Source: Bosea sp. 124 (GTDB taxonomy: Bacteria; Pseudomonadota; Alphaproteobacteria; Rhizobiales; Beijerinckiaceae). Taken from it: a DNA stretch of 64,000 bases. Position numbers and translations under genes: made by a program. Below, piece by piece: positions 8,698 to 18,778 of this stretch (the first letter of the stretch is position 1; every line of letters starts with the position of its first letter). The notes under the pieces are model-generated. The model searched no databases. It was not told where the DNA came from and saw nothing but the letters and a program-made list of their open reading frames with translations. The stretch covers positions 1,435,001-1,499,000 of the forward strand of contig NZ_PZZM01000001.1 in NCBI RefSeq assembly GCF_003046175.1, in the 5' to 3' direction.

Positions 8698-9501
8698 TCA
8701 TTTCACGAAGGTCCTGGCGAGGCCCGATGTCCGGTCCACCACGAGCACGACGAGAAGGGTGAGCACGACGAGCAGCACGGAGAGCGCCGCCACCAGCGGG
8801 TCCGCCTGCTGCTCGACATGGTGATACATTGCGACCGGCAGCGTCTGGATGCGCGGGCCGGTCATGAAGAGCGAGAGCACGACCTCGTCGAAGGAGACCA
8901 GGAAGCACAGGGCCGTCGTGCCGATCAGCCCGGATTTCATCATCGGCAGGGTGATGCGACGAAAGACCGTGAAGGGCGAGGCGCCCAGCGTCGCAGCGGC
9001 CTCCTCGACCGGGATCGGCAGGGTCGCCAGCGCGGTCGCCAGTATCCGCAGCGCATAGGGCAGCGTCACCACGAGATGCGCCGCGACGAGGCCCGGGAAG
9101 GTCGCAAGCAGGCCATAGCGGGCGAAGACGATCAGGATAGCGAGGCCAAGCACGATCGTCGGCAACAGCAGCGGCGCGGTGAAGAGGCTCGACAAGGCCT
9201 CGGCGCCGCGCGGCTTCAGCCGGACCAGCGCATAGGCGGCCGGCAGCGCGATCACCAGGCTCAGGGCCGTGACGACGCAGGCGAGCAGCAGGCTGGTCCA
9301 GAAGGCGGACGTCATCTTGCCGTCGGCGAAGATCGCCGGATACCATTTCAGGCTCCAGCTCGTCGGCGGGAACATCATGTAACTGTCGCCCGAGAACGAG
9401 ATCGGCACGACGACGATCAGCGGCGCCAGCAAAAAGGCGAACATCGCCAGCGCGACGAGCTTAAGGGTGAGCGAGACGGGACGTTCATCCATGATCTGCA
9501 T
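8698..9501 (-). CDS. PotC-like ABC transporter permease
   Basis: This 267-residue inner-membrane permease has about six hydrophobic helices. The binding-protein-dependent EAA loop reads EEAAATLGASPFTVFRRITLP around residues 160-180. It is the second permease of a polyamine/opine-type (PotABCD-like) importer, and the sister permease gene ends 15 nt upstream. The ATG at 9501 follows a G-rich GAGGGG element at about 9 nt. The ligand is unknown; the neighbouring hydantoinase genes suggest a cyclic amide, ureide or its open-chain product. Confidence 0.9.
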   Translation of the reverse strand: MQIMDERPVSLTLKLVALAMFAFLLAPLIVVVPISFSGDSYMMFPPTSWSLKWYPAIFADGKMTSAFWTSLLLACVVTALSLVIALPAAYALVRLKPRGAEALSSLFTAPLLLPTIVLGLAILIVFARYGLLATFPGLVAAHLVVTLPYALRILATALATLPIPVEEAAATLGASPFTVFRRITLPMMKSGLIGTTALCFLVSFDEVVLSLFMTGPRIQTLPVAMYHHVEQQADPLVAALSVLLVVLTLLVVLVVDRTSGLARTFVK

Positions 9502-9516
9502 CCATGACGGCCCCCC

Positions 9517-10397
9517 TCACATGATCGCGCGCAGCGCGCGGGTGTAGAGCACCAGCGCGGCGCCGAAGATCACGAGCACGAGGATCGACAGCGTCGCGGC
9601 CAGCGGCCAGTTCAGCGTGACGATCGCCTGGTCGTAGATTTCGGTAGCGAGCAGGAAGACGCGGCCGCCGCCGAGCAGCTTCGGCGTGATGAAGGACGAG
9701 ACCGCGAGCACGAAGCAGAGCAGGCAGCCGAGCGCGATGCCGGGCAAGGTCAGCGGCAGGATGATGCGGCGGAACACCGTCAGGGGCGGCGCGCCCAGCG
9801 TCGATGCGGCCTCCTCGATCTGGCGGTCGAGCCGCCCGAAGCCGGCGAGCAGCGCCAGGATCATATAGGGCATCAGGATCTCGGTCAGGCCGATGACGAC
9901 GCCGGTCTCGTTGAACATCAACCGCATCCGCTCCAGGCCAAGCGCCGCCAGCGCATTGTTGACCAGGCCGTTCTCGGACAGGATCGCGATCCAGCCATAG
10001 GTCCGCACCACCGCCGAGGTCAGCAGCGGCGAGATCACCAGCACGAGCAGGATCGTCTTCCAGGTGCCGCTGGAGCGGTGGAGATAGAGCGCGATCGGAT
10101 AAGAGCAGACCAGCGTCAGCAGTGTGATGCCGAGGCTGACCGTGACGCTGTTGAAGATGAGCTCGGCATAGAAGCTGTCGGCCACGACCTTGGCCCAGGT
10201 CGCGAGCGAGAAGGCCTCGCGCATCGCACCCGTCGGCTCGACCTCGTAGAACGACATCCGCGCGAGATTGAGAACCGGCACAAGGAAGCCGAAGGCATTG
10301 ACCAGCGCGATCGGCGCGATCAGCGCGACGACGAGCGCAAGCCTGCGATTGCGGACCTCCGCCACCGACGCGGGCGCGGCCATGGCAGCTACCGCGC

Positions 10398-10401
<4 letters not shown>
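9517..10401 (-). CDS. PotB-like ABC transporter permease
   Basis: This 294-residue permease has six predicted membrane helices and the EAA loop EEAASTLGAPPLTVFRRIILP in the C-terminal third. It is the first permease of the importer. The preferred start is GTG at 10401, which overlaps the ATPase stop (GTGA). An ATG at 10383 would shorten it by six residues. Longer readings upstream only run through the ATPase gene in another frame. Order and spacing match the pot-type operon ATPase-permease-permease. Confidence 0.9.
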
Positions 10402-11465
<1,064 letters not shown>

Positions 11466-11485
11466 GACGCTTGTGTCCTTCCGGC

Positions 11486-12535
11486 TCAACGGCTCAGCGG
11501 GATCACCTTGCGGCGCCACTGCTCCATGATCGGCTCGCGGACCTTGGCGAGCGCGATCCAGTCGATCGGGATGACCTTGTCCATCGACTTGACGGCGGTG
11601 CGGGCGATCGCCGCGTCCGAGATCTGCGCCTTGGCGTTGGTCGGGGCGTAGAACATGCTCTCGGTGAAGGCCTTCTGGGCCTCGGGGCTCAGGGCGTAGT
11701 CGATGAACCTGGCGCCGGCATCCTTGCCCGGGCCGTTAGCGACGTAGTTGATCGTGTTGATCTGGAAGGCCGAGCCCTCCGTCGGCAGCACGGCCTGGAG
11801 CTTGCCGTTCGAGGTGTCGGTGTTGACCTGGGCGCGGGCGTTCCAGCCGGCGCCGACCGTCGCCTGACCGGAAATGATGGTGACGTAGACCTCGGGCTTG
11901 GGCTCCCAGGTCTGGACGTTGGGGGCGATCTCGCCCAGCGCCGCGATGCCCTTGTCGACGCTCTTGAGATAATCGGTGCCGCCGCGGGCCCTGTCCATGA
12001 TCAGGACGAGCGAGAGGCCCTGGATGTCGGGCATGCCGGGGATCGCGACCTTGCCTTTGAATTCCGGCTTGGCGAGATCCATCCAGCTCTTGGGAGCCTC
12101 CTTCACCGCATCGGTGTTGTAGAGCATGACGAGGTTGTCAAAGGTCACCGCGACGCCGTCGACATCGGGGATGCGGGCGTTCGGATAGAGATCGGCGACG
12201 TTCTTCGAGACCTTGTCGTCGATCTTGTTGAGCAGCTTCTCGTCGGTTGCGGCCTTGGAGACAGAGACGTCCATGATCACGACATCGGCCTGCGGCGCGG
12301 CCTTCTGGGCGCGCAGATTGCCGAGCATCTGGGCCGAGTTCGGCATCGGGAAATATTCGACCTTGATGCCGGGATTGGCTTTCATGAAGGGCTCGACCAC
12401 GGCCTTGGTGTAGCGCTCCTGGAACAGGCCGGAATAGGCCATGACCGTGACCGTCTGCTGCTGGGCGAGAGCGCCTTCTGCGGACAGGCCGCTGGCCAGT
12501 GCGACGGCAATGGCGAGCTTGGTGGATGTCTGCAT
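11486..12535 (-). CDS. PotD-like periplasmic substrate-binding protein
   Basis: This 349-residue extracellular solute-binding protein of the spermidine/putrescine type has a cleavable signal peptide with predicted cleavage after ALA-Q near residues 23-25. The mature part starts QQTVTVMAYSGLFQERYT, a typical first strand. The ATG at 12535 has a strong GAGGGG ribosome site at 7 nt. It delivers the ligand of the importer encoded immediately downstream. Nothing in the sequence identifies the ligand. Confidence 0.9.
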   Translation of the reverse strand: MQTSTKLAIAVALASGLSAEGALAQQQTVTVMAYSGLFQERYTKAVVEPFMKANPGIKVEYFPMPNSAQMLGNLRAQKAAPQADVVIMDVSVSKAATDEKLLNKIDDKVSKNVADLYPNARIPDVDGVAVTFDNLVMLYNTDAVKEAPKSWMDLAKPEFKGKVAIPGMPDIQGLSLVLIMDRARGGTDYLKSVDKGIAALGEIAPNVQTWEPKPEVYVTIISGQATVGAGWNARAQVNTDTSNGKLQAVLPTEGSAFQINTINYVANGPGKDAGARFIDYALSPEAQKAFTESMFYAPTNAKAQISDAAIARTAVKSMDKVIPIDWIALAKVREPIMEQWRRKVIPLSR

Positions 12536-12624
12536 GTTCAATCCCCTCTGTTGTTGCGCGGGCGGTGATCCGTCCGTCGTCAGGCCTAGTCGCGATTCCG
12601 TCACGTACGAGTCGATGGCGTCAC

Positions 12625-13293
12625 TCAGGATCTGGCGAGCTTGGCCTCGACCAGCGCGGTTGCGCCGGAGATGTCGGGCAGTTTCTCGCCCTTGCGCAGG
12701 CGCTCGAGCAGGACGATCTCGCGCTCCTGCATCTCGATGGCGCGGCGCGCATAGGCTTCGGCAGTGGCAGCCTTCAGCACCACCACGCCGCTCTCGTCGC
12801 ACAGCACCGCGTCACCGGGTTCGATCGTCTGGCCGCCGACACTGACGGGCACGTTGATCGCACCTTCCGTGCCAAGGATCTTGGTCGTGATCGGCGAGGG
12901 GCCGCGGCACCACATCGGCATGTCGGTCTTGACGATCTCGGAGAAGTCGGTGGCCGGGCCGTCGATGACGCCAGCGGCGACGCCGGCATTCTTCATCGCA
13001 TGGGTGACGACGCCGCCCCAGCAGGCGTGCTTGGTGTCGCCGCAGCGGTCGATCACCACGACATCGCCGGGGCGGACCAGCTTGGTCAGGTAATGCAGCG
13101 CAGTCGAATCCGCGTGCGGGATGCGGATCGTCACCGCCGTGCCGGCGATGCGCTTGGTGGGCAGAACCGCCCTGATCTCACGGTCGACGAAGCCCGAATG
13201 CAGGACATGGCCGATGGTCGCCACCTCGCATTGCTGCAGCAGGGAGACCAGTTCGCCGGAGATCTGCGCCGGCATGGGATTGACGATGAACAT
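12625..13293 (-). CDS. RraA-like protein (HMG/CHA aldolase fold) with altered catalytic arginine
   Basis: This 222-residue protein has the RraA/4-hydroxy-4-methyl-2-oxoglutarate aldolase fold, a Mg-dependent class II pyruvate aldolase or oxaloacetate decarboxylase in characterised members. The family pattern G-X20-R-D-X2-E/D is seen as G94, then T115-D116 and E119. The metal-ligand Asp and Glu are kept, but the Arg that binds the pyruvyl carboxylate is Thr. GDVVVIDRCGD (76-86) and CWGG are recognisable. It lies 15 nt downstream of the amidase gene. It could cleave or decarboxylate an intermediate of the hydantoinase pathway, or the Arg change could mean a different substrate or a non-enzymatic role. 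Confidence 0.82.
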   Translation of the reverse strand: MFIVNPMPAQISGELVSLLQQCEVATIGHVLHSGFVDREIRAVLPTKRIAGTAVTIRIPHADSTALHYLTKLVRPGDVVVIDRCGDTKHACWGGVVTHAMKNAGVAAGVIDGPATDFSEIVKTDMPMWCRGPSPITTKILGTEGAINVPVSVGGQTIEPGDAVLCDESGVVVLKAATAEAYARRAIEMQEREIVLLERLRKGEKLPDISGATALVEAKLARS

Positions 13294-13308
13294 GGGGGTG
13301 CTTTCCGC

Positions 13309-14115
13309 TCAGGCAATGACGTGGTGGTTGGCGACCGGCACGGCCGCGCGGACCTTCGCCGTGTAGTCGAAATCGAGCCGGCCACTGGTCGTGCCGACGC
13401 CGTCCGAAGCCTGCGCGGTGACATGGCCCCAGGGGTTGATCACCATCGAATGGCCGTAGCAGGCGTTCTTGCCCTGGGCATGGGCTCCGGTCTGGCCGGT
13501 GGCGAGAAACCATGTCTGGGTCTCGCAGGCGCGCGCCCTCGCCAGCAGTTCCCAATGGTCCTTGCCGGTCATCAGGGTGAAGGCGGCGGGCAGGACAATA
13601 ACGTCGGCGCCGGCATCGCGCAGCTTGCGGAACAGCTCGGGGAAGCGGATGTCGTAGCAGATCGCGCAGCCGACGGTCGCCTCGCCGACCTGGTAGGTGA
13701 CGACCTCCTGCCCACGCGAAACCATGTTGGACTCGCGGTAGCTGACGCCGCCGGGCGCATCGACGTCGAAGAGATGGATCTTGCGGTAATGCGCGATCTG
13801 CCGGCCGTCGGGACCGAAGACGATGGTCGCATTGAAGTAGTCGTCGCCATCGCGCTCGGCGACGCTGCCGGCATGAATGGTGACGCCGTGCTTTTCCGCC
13901 AGCCCCGACATCAGGCGATAGCTCTCGCCGTTCGGAAAGGTCTCGGCGCTCTCGCGCATCGCGGCCGCGCTGCCGTCGAGGAAGGCGTAGTATTCAGGCA
14001 GGACGATGAGATCGGGCCGGTCCTCGGCGACGACCTTCTCGACCATGGCGCGCGCCGTCTTCAGGTTCGCGGACTTGTCGTCCTGCGAATTCATCTGGAT
14101 GAGCGAGACCTTCAC
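13309..14115 (-). CDS. Carbon-nitrogen hydrolase (nitrilase superfamily amidase)
   Basis: This 268-residue cytosolic nitrilase-fold amidase, of the size of omega-amidase/Nit2-like and N-carbamoyl-type enzymes, has a complete Glu-Lys-Cys triad: E41 in LPEYY, K112 in YRKIHLFD and C153 in CYDIRFPE. The start is GTG at 14115, supported by AGGGAG at 7 nt and by the family N-terminus KVSLIQMNS. It is the first structural gene of the hydantoinase operon, just downstream of a LysR gene and a dyad operator. It probably removes ammonia from an open-chain amide or carbamoyl intermediate; the exact substrate is unknown. Confidence 0.9.
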   Translation of the reverse strand: MKVSLIQMNSQDDKSANLKTARAMVEKVVAEDRPDLIVLPEYYAFLDGSAAAMRESAETFPNGESYRLMSGLAEKHGVTIHAGSVAERDGDDYFNATIVFGPDGRQIAHYRKIHLFDVDAPGGVSYRESNMVSRGQEVVTYQVGEATVGCAICYDIRFPELFRKLRDAGADVIVLPAAFTLMTGKDHWELLARARACETQTWFLATGQTGAHAQGKNACYGHSMVINPWGHVTAQASDGVGTTSGRLDFDYTAKVRAAVPVANHHVIA

Positions 14116-14177
14116 CGGCGTTCTCCCTGCTGACTGCCTCGCAGGAGATCAAACCAGGGCCAGCCCGGCAAACGCGA

Positions 14178-14203
14178 AATTCTTGTTCGCTCCGACAAGA
14201 ATT
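14178..14203. promoter_or_regulatory. Perfect 9-bp-arm dyad, candidate LysR operator of the hydantoinase operon
   Basis: The arms AATTCTTGT and ACAAGAATT are exact reverse complements separated by 8 nt. The dyad contains T-N11-A spacing and is AT-rich against a GC-rich background. It lies 63-88 bp upstream of the amidase GTG, in the only sizeable gap between the LysR gene and the operon, where an activator should bind. Confidence 0.6.
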
Positions 14204-14271
14204 GCTTATGACAGCGCCGTGACCAGCCCCTGCCTCTTGTGAGGGCAGTCAGTCGGAGCGGGCCGGCAGGC

Positions 14272-15156
14272 TCAGGACGCCGCGATTTCAGCCGCCATGT
14301 CGGCGATCAGGGCCGGCAGGGCATTTCCGGGGTTGTCGTTGAAGACGGCGTGGAAATGCAGCGCCGGCAGCGTTGCCTCGACATCGAGCACGTGCAGCTC
14401 GCCGGTATCGAGGAATTCCTGCACCACCGCCCGCGGCAGGGTTGCCACGCCGACGCCATCGCGGATCAGCCGCGTAATGGTGGCAAGCGAGTTCGAGTTG
14501 AACACCCGCACCGTCTCGATGTCGATGCCCGAGAGTTCGATCGCCCGCAGCACCGAATGATGCGGCTGCGAGCCCTTCGAATAGGCGAAGATCGGATAGT
14601 CGGTGAGATCGGCGATGGCGAGCCGGCCGGGTTTCAACGGCAGCTTCGGCGACGCGATCCAGAGACAGTCGAAGACGCAGAGTTCGATGTTGCGGATATG
14701 CGGTGCCACGACCGGCCCCATGATCAAGCCGAGATCGATCTGGCCATCCTGGACCTGCCGGGCGAGGTTGAGGCTGGTGTCAACGTTCAGATCGATCGCG
14801 ACGTTGGGATAGGTCTCCTTCACCCGCTCGATCAGGCGCGGCAGCCAGGCGTAGACGACGGAATCGACGGTGCCGATCATCACCGTCCCGCGCATCTGGC
14901 CGGCATCGCTGATCGAGCGCTCGAACTCCGCCACCATGCGCATGATCGCCTCCGCCTGCGGCAGAGCGCGCTGGCCATGCGGCGTCAGGCCGACATTGCG
15001 CAGGTCGCGCTCGAACAGGCGCACGCCAAGCTCGCGCTCCAGCGTCGCGATGCGGTTCGAGACCGCGGCCTGCGTGGTGCAGAGCTTCTCCGCCGCGACC
15101 GAGAAATTCCGCAGCCGCGCGACCCAGACGAAGGTTTCGAGGAATTTGAGGTTCAA
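14272..15156 (-). CDS. LysR-family transcriptional regulator of the hydantoinase gene cluster
   Basis: This 294-residue LTTR has an N-terminal helix-turn-helix (residues about 3-60; FSVAAEKLCTTQAAVSNRI) and an effector-binding domain. The start codon is read as TTG at 15156 because the family N-terminus (MNLKFLETFVWVARLRNFS) begins there and no ATG lies nearby; no strong ribosome site is seen. Unusually for an LTTR it points in the same direction as its likely target operon, which starts 156 bp downstream behind a perfect dyad. Confidence 0.88.
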   Translation of the reverse strand: MNLKFLETFVWVARLRNFSVAAEKLCTTQAAVSNRIATLERELGVRLFERDLRNVGLTPHGQRALPQAEAIMRMVAEFERSISDAGQMRGTVMIGTVDSVVYAWLPRLIERVKETYPNVAIDLNVDTSLNLARQVQDGQIDLGLIMGPVVAPHIRNIELCVFDCLWIASPKLPLKPGRLAIADLTDYPIFAYSKGSQPHHSVLRAIELSGIDIETVRVFNSNSLATITRLIRDGVGVATLPRAVVQEFLDTGELHVLDVEATLPALHFHAVFNDNPGNALPALIADMAAEIAAS

Positions 15157-15371
15157 TGTGGCCGCAAGCTTCGCTGGATGCGCTTCTGGCGCGGGATGTG
15201 CCGACCCTACCCCCGTTTCGCCTGCCGCGTGAAGCCGTTACGATACTCGGCCTCCGCGACAGCGCCGGCCCCGGCTAGCGGCACCTCGCGGAACGGCGGA
15301 GCCCCCTTGCCGGCCTCCGCGATCCGGACAATATAGCCCGGCGTATGGCAGCAGCGGCGGAGCTTTCTGGA

Positions 15372-16754
15372 ATGGCGCAGGACGAGCCCGTCGCGCGCTG
15401 GATCGACCCGCTCGATCCCGCTGCCGGTCCGCGCTACCTCCAGATCGCGGACCGCATCACCGCAGCCGTCGCGACCGGCGCGCTGCGGCCCGGCGACCGG
15501 CTGCCGCCGCAGCGCAGGCTGGCCGAGTTGCTCGATGTCGACCTGACCACGGTGACCCGCGCCTATGCGGAGGCGCGCCAGCGCAACTTGCTCGACGCCG
15601 TGACCGGGCGCGGCTCCTTCATCGCGGCGCGGCCGGAAGCCTTGGGACCACCGGTCGATCTCAGCATGAACATCCCGCCGGCGCCGAAGGGGGTGCGGCT
15701 CGCCGAGCTGATGCAGCGGGGCATCGCCGAGGTGCTGGCGCGCTCCAGCGCCGATCTGCTGATGACCTATCATGTCGGCGCGGGCTCGCTGGCCGACCGG
15801 GCGGCAGGCTGTGCCTGGCTCGAACCGATGCTCGGGCGGATCGAGCCGCAGCGGGTGGTCGTCGCACCCGGCGCACAGCCGGCGCTCGTCGCGCTCCTGA
15901 CCGTGCTGGCGCGCCCGGGCGAGACGCTGCTGTGCGAGCCGCTGACCTATCCGGGGCTGCTGGCGGCGGCCCGGCTGCGGGGATTGAGGCCGGCGCCTGT
16001 CCCGAGCGACGATGAGGGCTTGCGGCCCGACGCGCTGGAGACCACCATTCACGCGTATGGCGCGAAGCTGCTCTGCCTGACCCCGACGATCCAGAATCCG
16101 ACGGCCATCACCATGCCGGAGCGGCGCCGGCGCGAGATCGTCGCGCTCGCACGGGCGCATGACCTCACCCTGATCGAGGACGACCCCTACAGCCTGCTCG
16201 CGGGCGACGCGCCGCCGGCCATCGCCACATTCGCGCCAGAGCGGACCTATCATGTCGCGACGCTGTCGAAGGCGCTGACGCCGGGCCTGCGGACCGCTTT
16301 CGTCGTGGTTCCCGACGGCACGGCGCCCGATGCACTGGCACGCGCCCTGCGCGCGATCACGCTGATGCCGGCGCCGCTGATGACGGCGCTGGCGACGCAC
16401 TGGATCAGGGTTGGCGCGGCAGGCGATCTGCTCGACGGCGTGCGCAGGGAGGCTGCCGCGCGGCAGGCGCTGGCGCGCGCGATCCTGCCGCTCTCGGGCC
16501 GGAGCCATCCGAACGGGCTGCATATCTGGCAGCCGCTGCCGGCGCATTGGGACCGCCACCGCCTGATCGAGGCCGCGCGTCGCGAGGGGCTGGGGGTGAC
16601 GCCGTCCGATGCGTTCAGCGTCGAGGGACGAGCGCCGGATGCCGTGCGCATCTCGCTCGGCGGCGTGCCCGACAGGGCGCGTCTCGGCGAGGCGCTCGCA
16701 ACGCTGGCCGCGATCATCGGCCATGAACGCGTGGCGGATCACTCGGTGGTGTGA
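15372..16754 (+). CDS. MocR/PdxR-like regulator: GntR helix-turn-helix fused to aminotransferase fold
   Basis: This 460-residue regulator has a GntR-type winged helix at the N-terminus (LQIADRITAAVATGALRPGD and RLPPQRRLAELLDVDLTTVTRAY, read as two segments) joined to a class-I aminotransferase-like domain. The pyridoxal phosphate lysine is expected in TLSKALTPG, and NP and DDPYSLL segments are also present. The ATG at 15372 has GGAG at 9 nt; an ATG 27 nt upstream lacks one. MocR proteins bind PLP to regulate vitamin B6, GABA, taurine or related genes. No such target is adjacent, so its regulon is unknown. Confidence 0.9.
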   Translation: MAQDEPVARWIDPLDPAAGPRYLQIADRITAAVATGALRPGDRLPPQRRLAELLDVDLTTVTRAYAEARQRNLLDAVTGRGSFIAARPEALGPPVDLSMNIPPAPKGVRLAELMQRGIAEVLARSSADLLMTYHVGAGSLADRAAGCAWLEPMLGRIEPQRVVVAPGAQPALVALLTVLARPGETLLCEPLTYPGLLAAARLRGLRPAPVPSDDEGLRPDALETTIHAYGAKLLCLTPTIQNPTAITMPERRRREIVALARAHDLTLIEDDPYSLLAGDAPPAIATFAPERTYHVATLSKALTPGLRTAFVVVPDGTAPDALARALRAITLMPAPLMTALATHWIRVGAAGDLLDGVRREAAARQALARAILPLSGRSHPNGLHIWQPLPAHWDRHRLIEAARREGLGVTPSDAFSVEGRAPDAVRISLGGVPDRARLGEALATLAAIIGHERVADHSVV

Positions 16755-16782
16755 GGGCAGGCCCGGCGGGCCGCGCCTCCGC

Positions 16783-17184
16783 TCAGCCTTCCGGCTTTTC
16801 CCGGGCGATCGGCTTGGCCAGACGCCCCTCCTCTGCCTTGTGGAAGAACTGCGCGGCGACGAGCCAGCCCTTCAGCGGCTGGAGCGGCGGGATGCAGGTC
16901 AGCAGGATCAGCGGCAGCGTCGTGACGAAATGCACCCAGGTCGGCGGCTGATAGGCGAGTTCGAGCCAAAGCGGAAAGGCGGCGGCCGGCACGCAGACGA
17001 ACATCATCACGAAGAAGGCCGGGCCGTCCGCCGGATCGGCGAAGGAATAGTCGAGCCCGCAGACCTCGCAGGACGGACGCAGCTTCAGGAAACCCTGGAA
17101 CAGATGGCCCTTGCCGCAGCGCGGGCAGCGGCCGCGCAGACCCGTCTGCAGCGGCGACAGAGGCGGCCATTGCTCGCCGGACAT
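16783..17184 (-). CDS. DUF983 family membrane protein with zinc-ribbon N-terminus
   Basis: This 133-residue small membrane protein has two CxxC pairs near the N-terminus (CPRCGKGHLF and CEVCGLDY, residues about 20-45) that can form a zinc ribbon. They are followed by the family signature DYSFADPADGPAFF and two hydrophobic helices (about 56-75 and 83-101). DUF983 proteins are often encoded near cytochrome oxidase assembly genes, but none is adjacent here, so the role is not known. The gene converges on the MocR gene with a 28-bp gap. Confidence 0.85.
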   Translation of the reverse strand: MSGEQWPPLSPLQTGLRGRCPRCGKGHLFQGFLKLRPSCEVCGLDYSFADPADGPAFFVMMFVCVPAAAFPLWLELAYQPPTWVHFVTTLPLILLTCIPPLQPLKGWLVAAQFFHKAEEGRLAKPIAREKPEG

Positions 17185-17248
17185 GACGGTCTCCCGAAAG
17201 CGCGCCGCGTCATCGGCGCGGTCTTCACATGGGAGCAGATGAAGACAA

Positions 17249-17261
17249 TGTCAATATTGTA
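17249..17261 (-). promoter_or_regulatory. Possible promoter elements upstream of the DUF983 gene
   Basis: The 149-bp gap between the DUF983 and lpd genes has an AT-rich core. Read on the minus strand it contains TACAAT (17261-17256), a fair -10 hexamer, and TTGACA (17254-17249), a perfect -35 hexamer. They are in the wrong order to serve one promoter. The core also forms the short dyad ACAAT-N6-ATTGT. One or the other hexamer may be used; no firm call. Confidence 0.25.
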
Positions 17262-17333
17262 TGCATGCGACATAGAAGCCACCAGACGCGCCTGGAAGCA
17301 ACAGCCCCATGCTGAGGCGCCGCGCGATCGCGA

Positions 17334-18731
17334 TCAAATATGGATCGCATGCCCGAGCGCCTTGAGCGCCGCCTCCTGGAAACCCTCGCCTTGTGTCGGA
17401 TGGGCGTGGATCGTGCCGGCGATATCCTCCAGCGTTGCACCCATCTCGATGGCGAGCCCGAAGGCGGTCGAGAGTTCGGAGACGCCCGAGCCCACCGCCT
17501 GGATGCCGAGGACGAGCTGCGTCTGCGCCTGGGCGACGATGCGGACGAAGCCCTGCTCGCCGTCGCGCGTCATCGCCCGGCCATTGGCCGCGAAGGGAAA
17601 CTGGCCGATCCTGACATCGAGTCCGGCGCGCTTCGCTTCGTCCGGCGACAGGCCGGCCGAGACGATCTCGGGATCGGTGAAGCAGATCGCCGGGATGCAG
17701 CGCTTGTCCCAGGCACGCGAGAGGCCCGCCGCGATCTCGGCGACCATCTCGCCCTGCGCCATGGCGCGATGGGCCAGCATCGGCTCGCCTGTGACGTCGC
17801 CGATGGCATGGATGCCGCGCATCGAGGTCTCGCACTGGTCGCCGATGCGGATAAAGCGGCCATCCATGTCGAGCACCAGTTCGTCGAGACCGAGACCAGC
17901 GGTAGCCGGCGCCCGGCCAACGGTGACGAGGATTTTGTCGGCAGCGATGCGGCGCTCCTGGCCGTCCGCTGTCTCGACCAGCAAGGCGTCGCCCTTCGGC
18001 GCTGCGCCCCGCGCCTTGGCGCCAAGCAGGACTTCGATGCCGAGCAAAGTCAGCCGCTTCGCGACCGGCCCGGTCATATCGGCATCATAGAGCGGCAGGA
18101 TGCGACCTTGAGCCTCGACGATCGTGACCTGGCTGCCGAGCTTGGCGAAGGCAATGCCGAGTTCCAGCCCGATATAACCGCCGCCGACGACGGCTAGGCG
18201 CCTGGGCACCTCGGCCAGCGCCAGCGCCTCCGTCGAGGAGATCACCGGGCCACCGAAGGGCAGAAAGGGCAATTCGACCGGGATCGAGCCGGTCGCGATG
18301 ACGATCCTCTCGGCGCGGATCACCTTCGGGCCGGTCTCGGTCTCGACCACCACCGTCTTGCCGTCGCGGAAGCGAGCGCGGCCATGGACGATCTTGACCT
18401 TGGCCTTGCGCAGAAGCGCCGCGACGCCGTTGTTGAGGCGCGCGACGATGCCGTCCTTCCAGGCGACGGCCTTGCCGAAATCGAGCGCCGGTGCGCCCGC
18501 CGTCAGTCCAAAGGGCGTCTTGCCAGCGGCGGCATGGGCCACCTTCTCGAACTCCTCGGCGACGTGGATCATCGCCTTGGAGGGGATGCAGCCGACATTC
18601 AGGCAGGTGCCGCCGAGCTTGCCACTCTCGACGATGACGGTGTCGAGGCCGAGCTGGCCGGCCCGGATGGCGCAGACATAGCCGCCGGGACCGGCGCCGA
18701 TGACGAGCAGCTTGCAGATGATCTCGGTCAT
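17334..18731 (-). CDS. lpdA: Dihydrolipoyl dehydrogenase (E3) of the branched-chain 2-oxoacid dehydrogenase complex
   Basis: This 465-residue FAD-dependent E3 reoxidises the lipoyl groups of the adjacent E2, reducing NAD. It has the FAD motif VIGAGPGGYVCAIRAGQLG, the redox disulfide in GGTCLNVGCIPSK (two Cys spaced CxxxxC), a second Rossmann GGGYIGLELG for NAD, and a C-terminal HAHPTQGE segment supplying the His-Glu pair. The ATG at 18731 has GGAG at 7 nt. It is the last gene of the leftward bkd operon. A palindromic repeat lies in the 174-bp gap to bkdB. Being bkd-linked, it is probably the Val-specific isoform (LpdV). Confidence 0.93.
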   Translation of the reverse strand: MTEIICKLLVIGAGPGGYVCAIRAGQLGLDTVIVESGKLGGTCLNVGCIPSKAMIHVAEEFEKVAHAAAGKTPFGLTAGAPALDFGKAVAWKDGIVARLNNGVAALLRKAKVKIVHGRARFRDGKTVVVETETGPKVIRAERIVIATGSIPVELPFLPFGGPVISSTEALALAEVPRRLAVVGGGYIGLELGIAFAKLGSQVTIVEAQGRILPLYDADMTGPVAKRLTLLGIEVLLGAKARGAAPKGDALLVETADGQERRIAADKILVTVGRAPATAGLGLDELVLDMDGRFIRIGDQCETSMRGIHAIGDVTGEPMLAHRAMAQGEMVAEIAAGLSRAWDKRCIPAICFTDPEIVSAGLSPDEAKRAGLDVRIGQFPFAANGRAMTRDGEQGFVRIVAQAQTQLVLGIQAVGSGVSELSTAFGLAIEMGATLEDIAGTIHAHPTQGEGFQEAALKALGHAIHI

Positions 18732-18778
18732 GACTGAACTCCGCCCCAAACGGGGAAGGCTTTCCTTTTGAAACGCGC

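Noticed and set aside
16755..16782. GGCCC-N3-GGGCC hairpin as terminator between the MocR and DUF983 genes
   Set aside because: The stem is only 5 bp and there is no T-run on either side.
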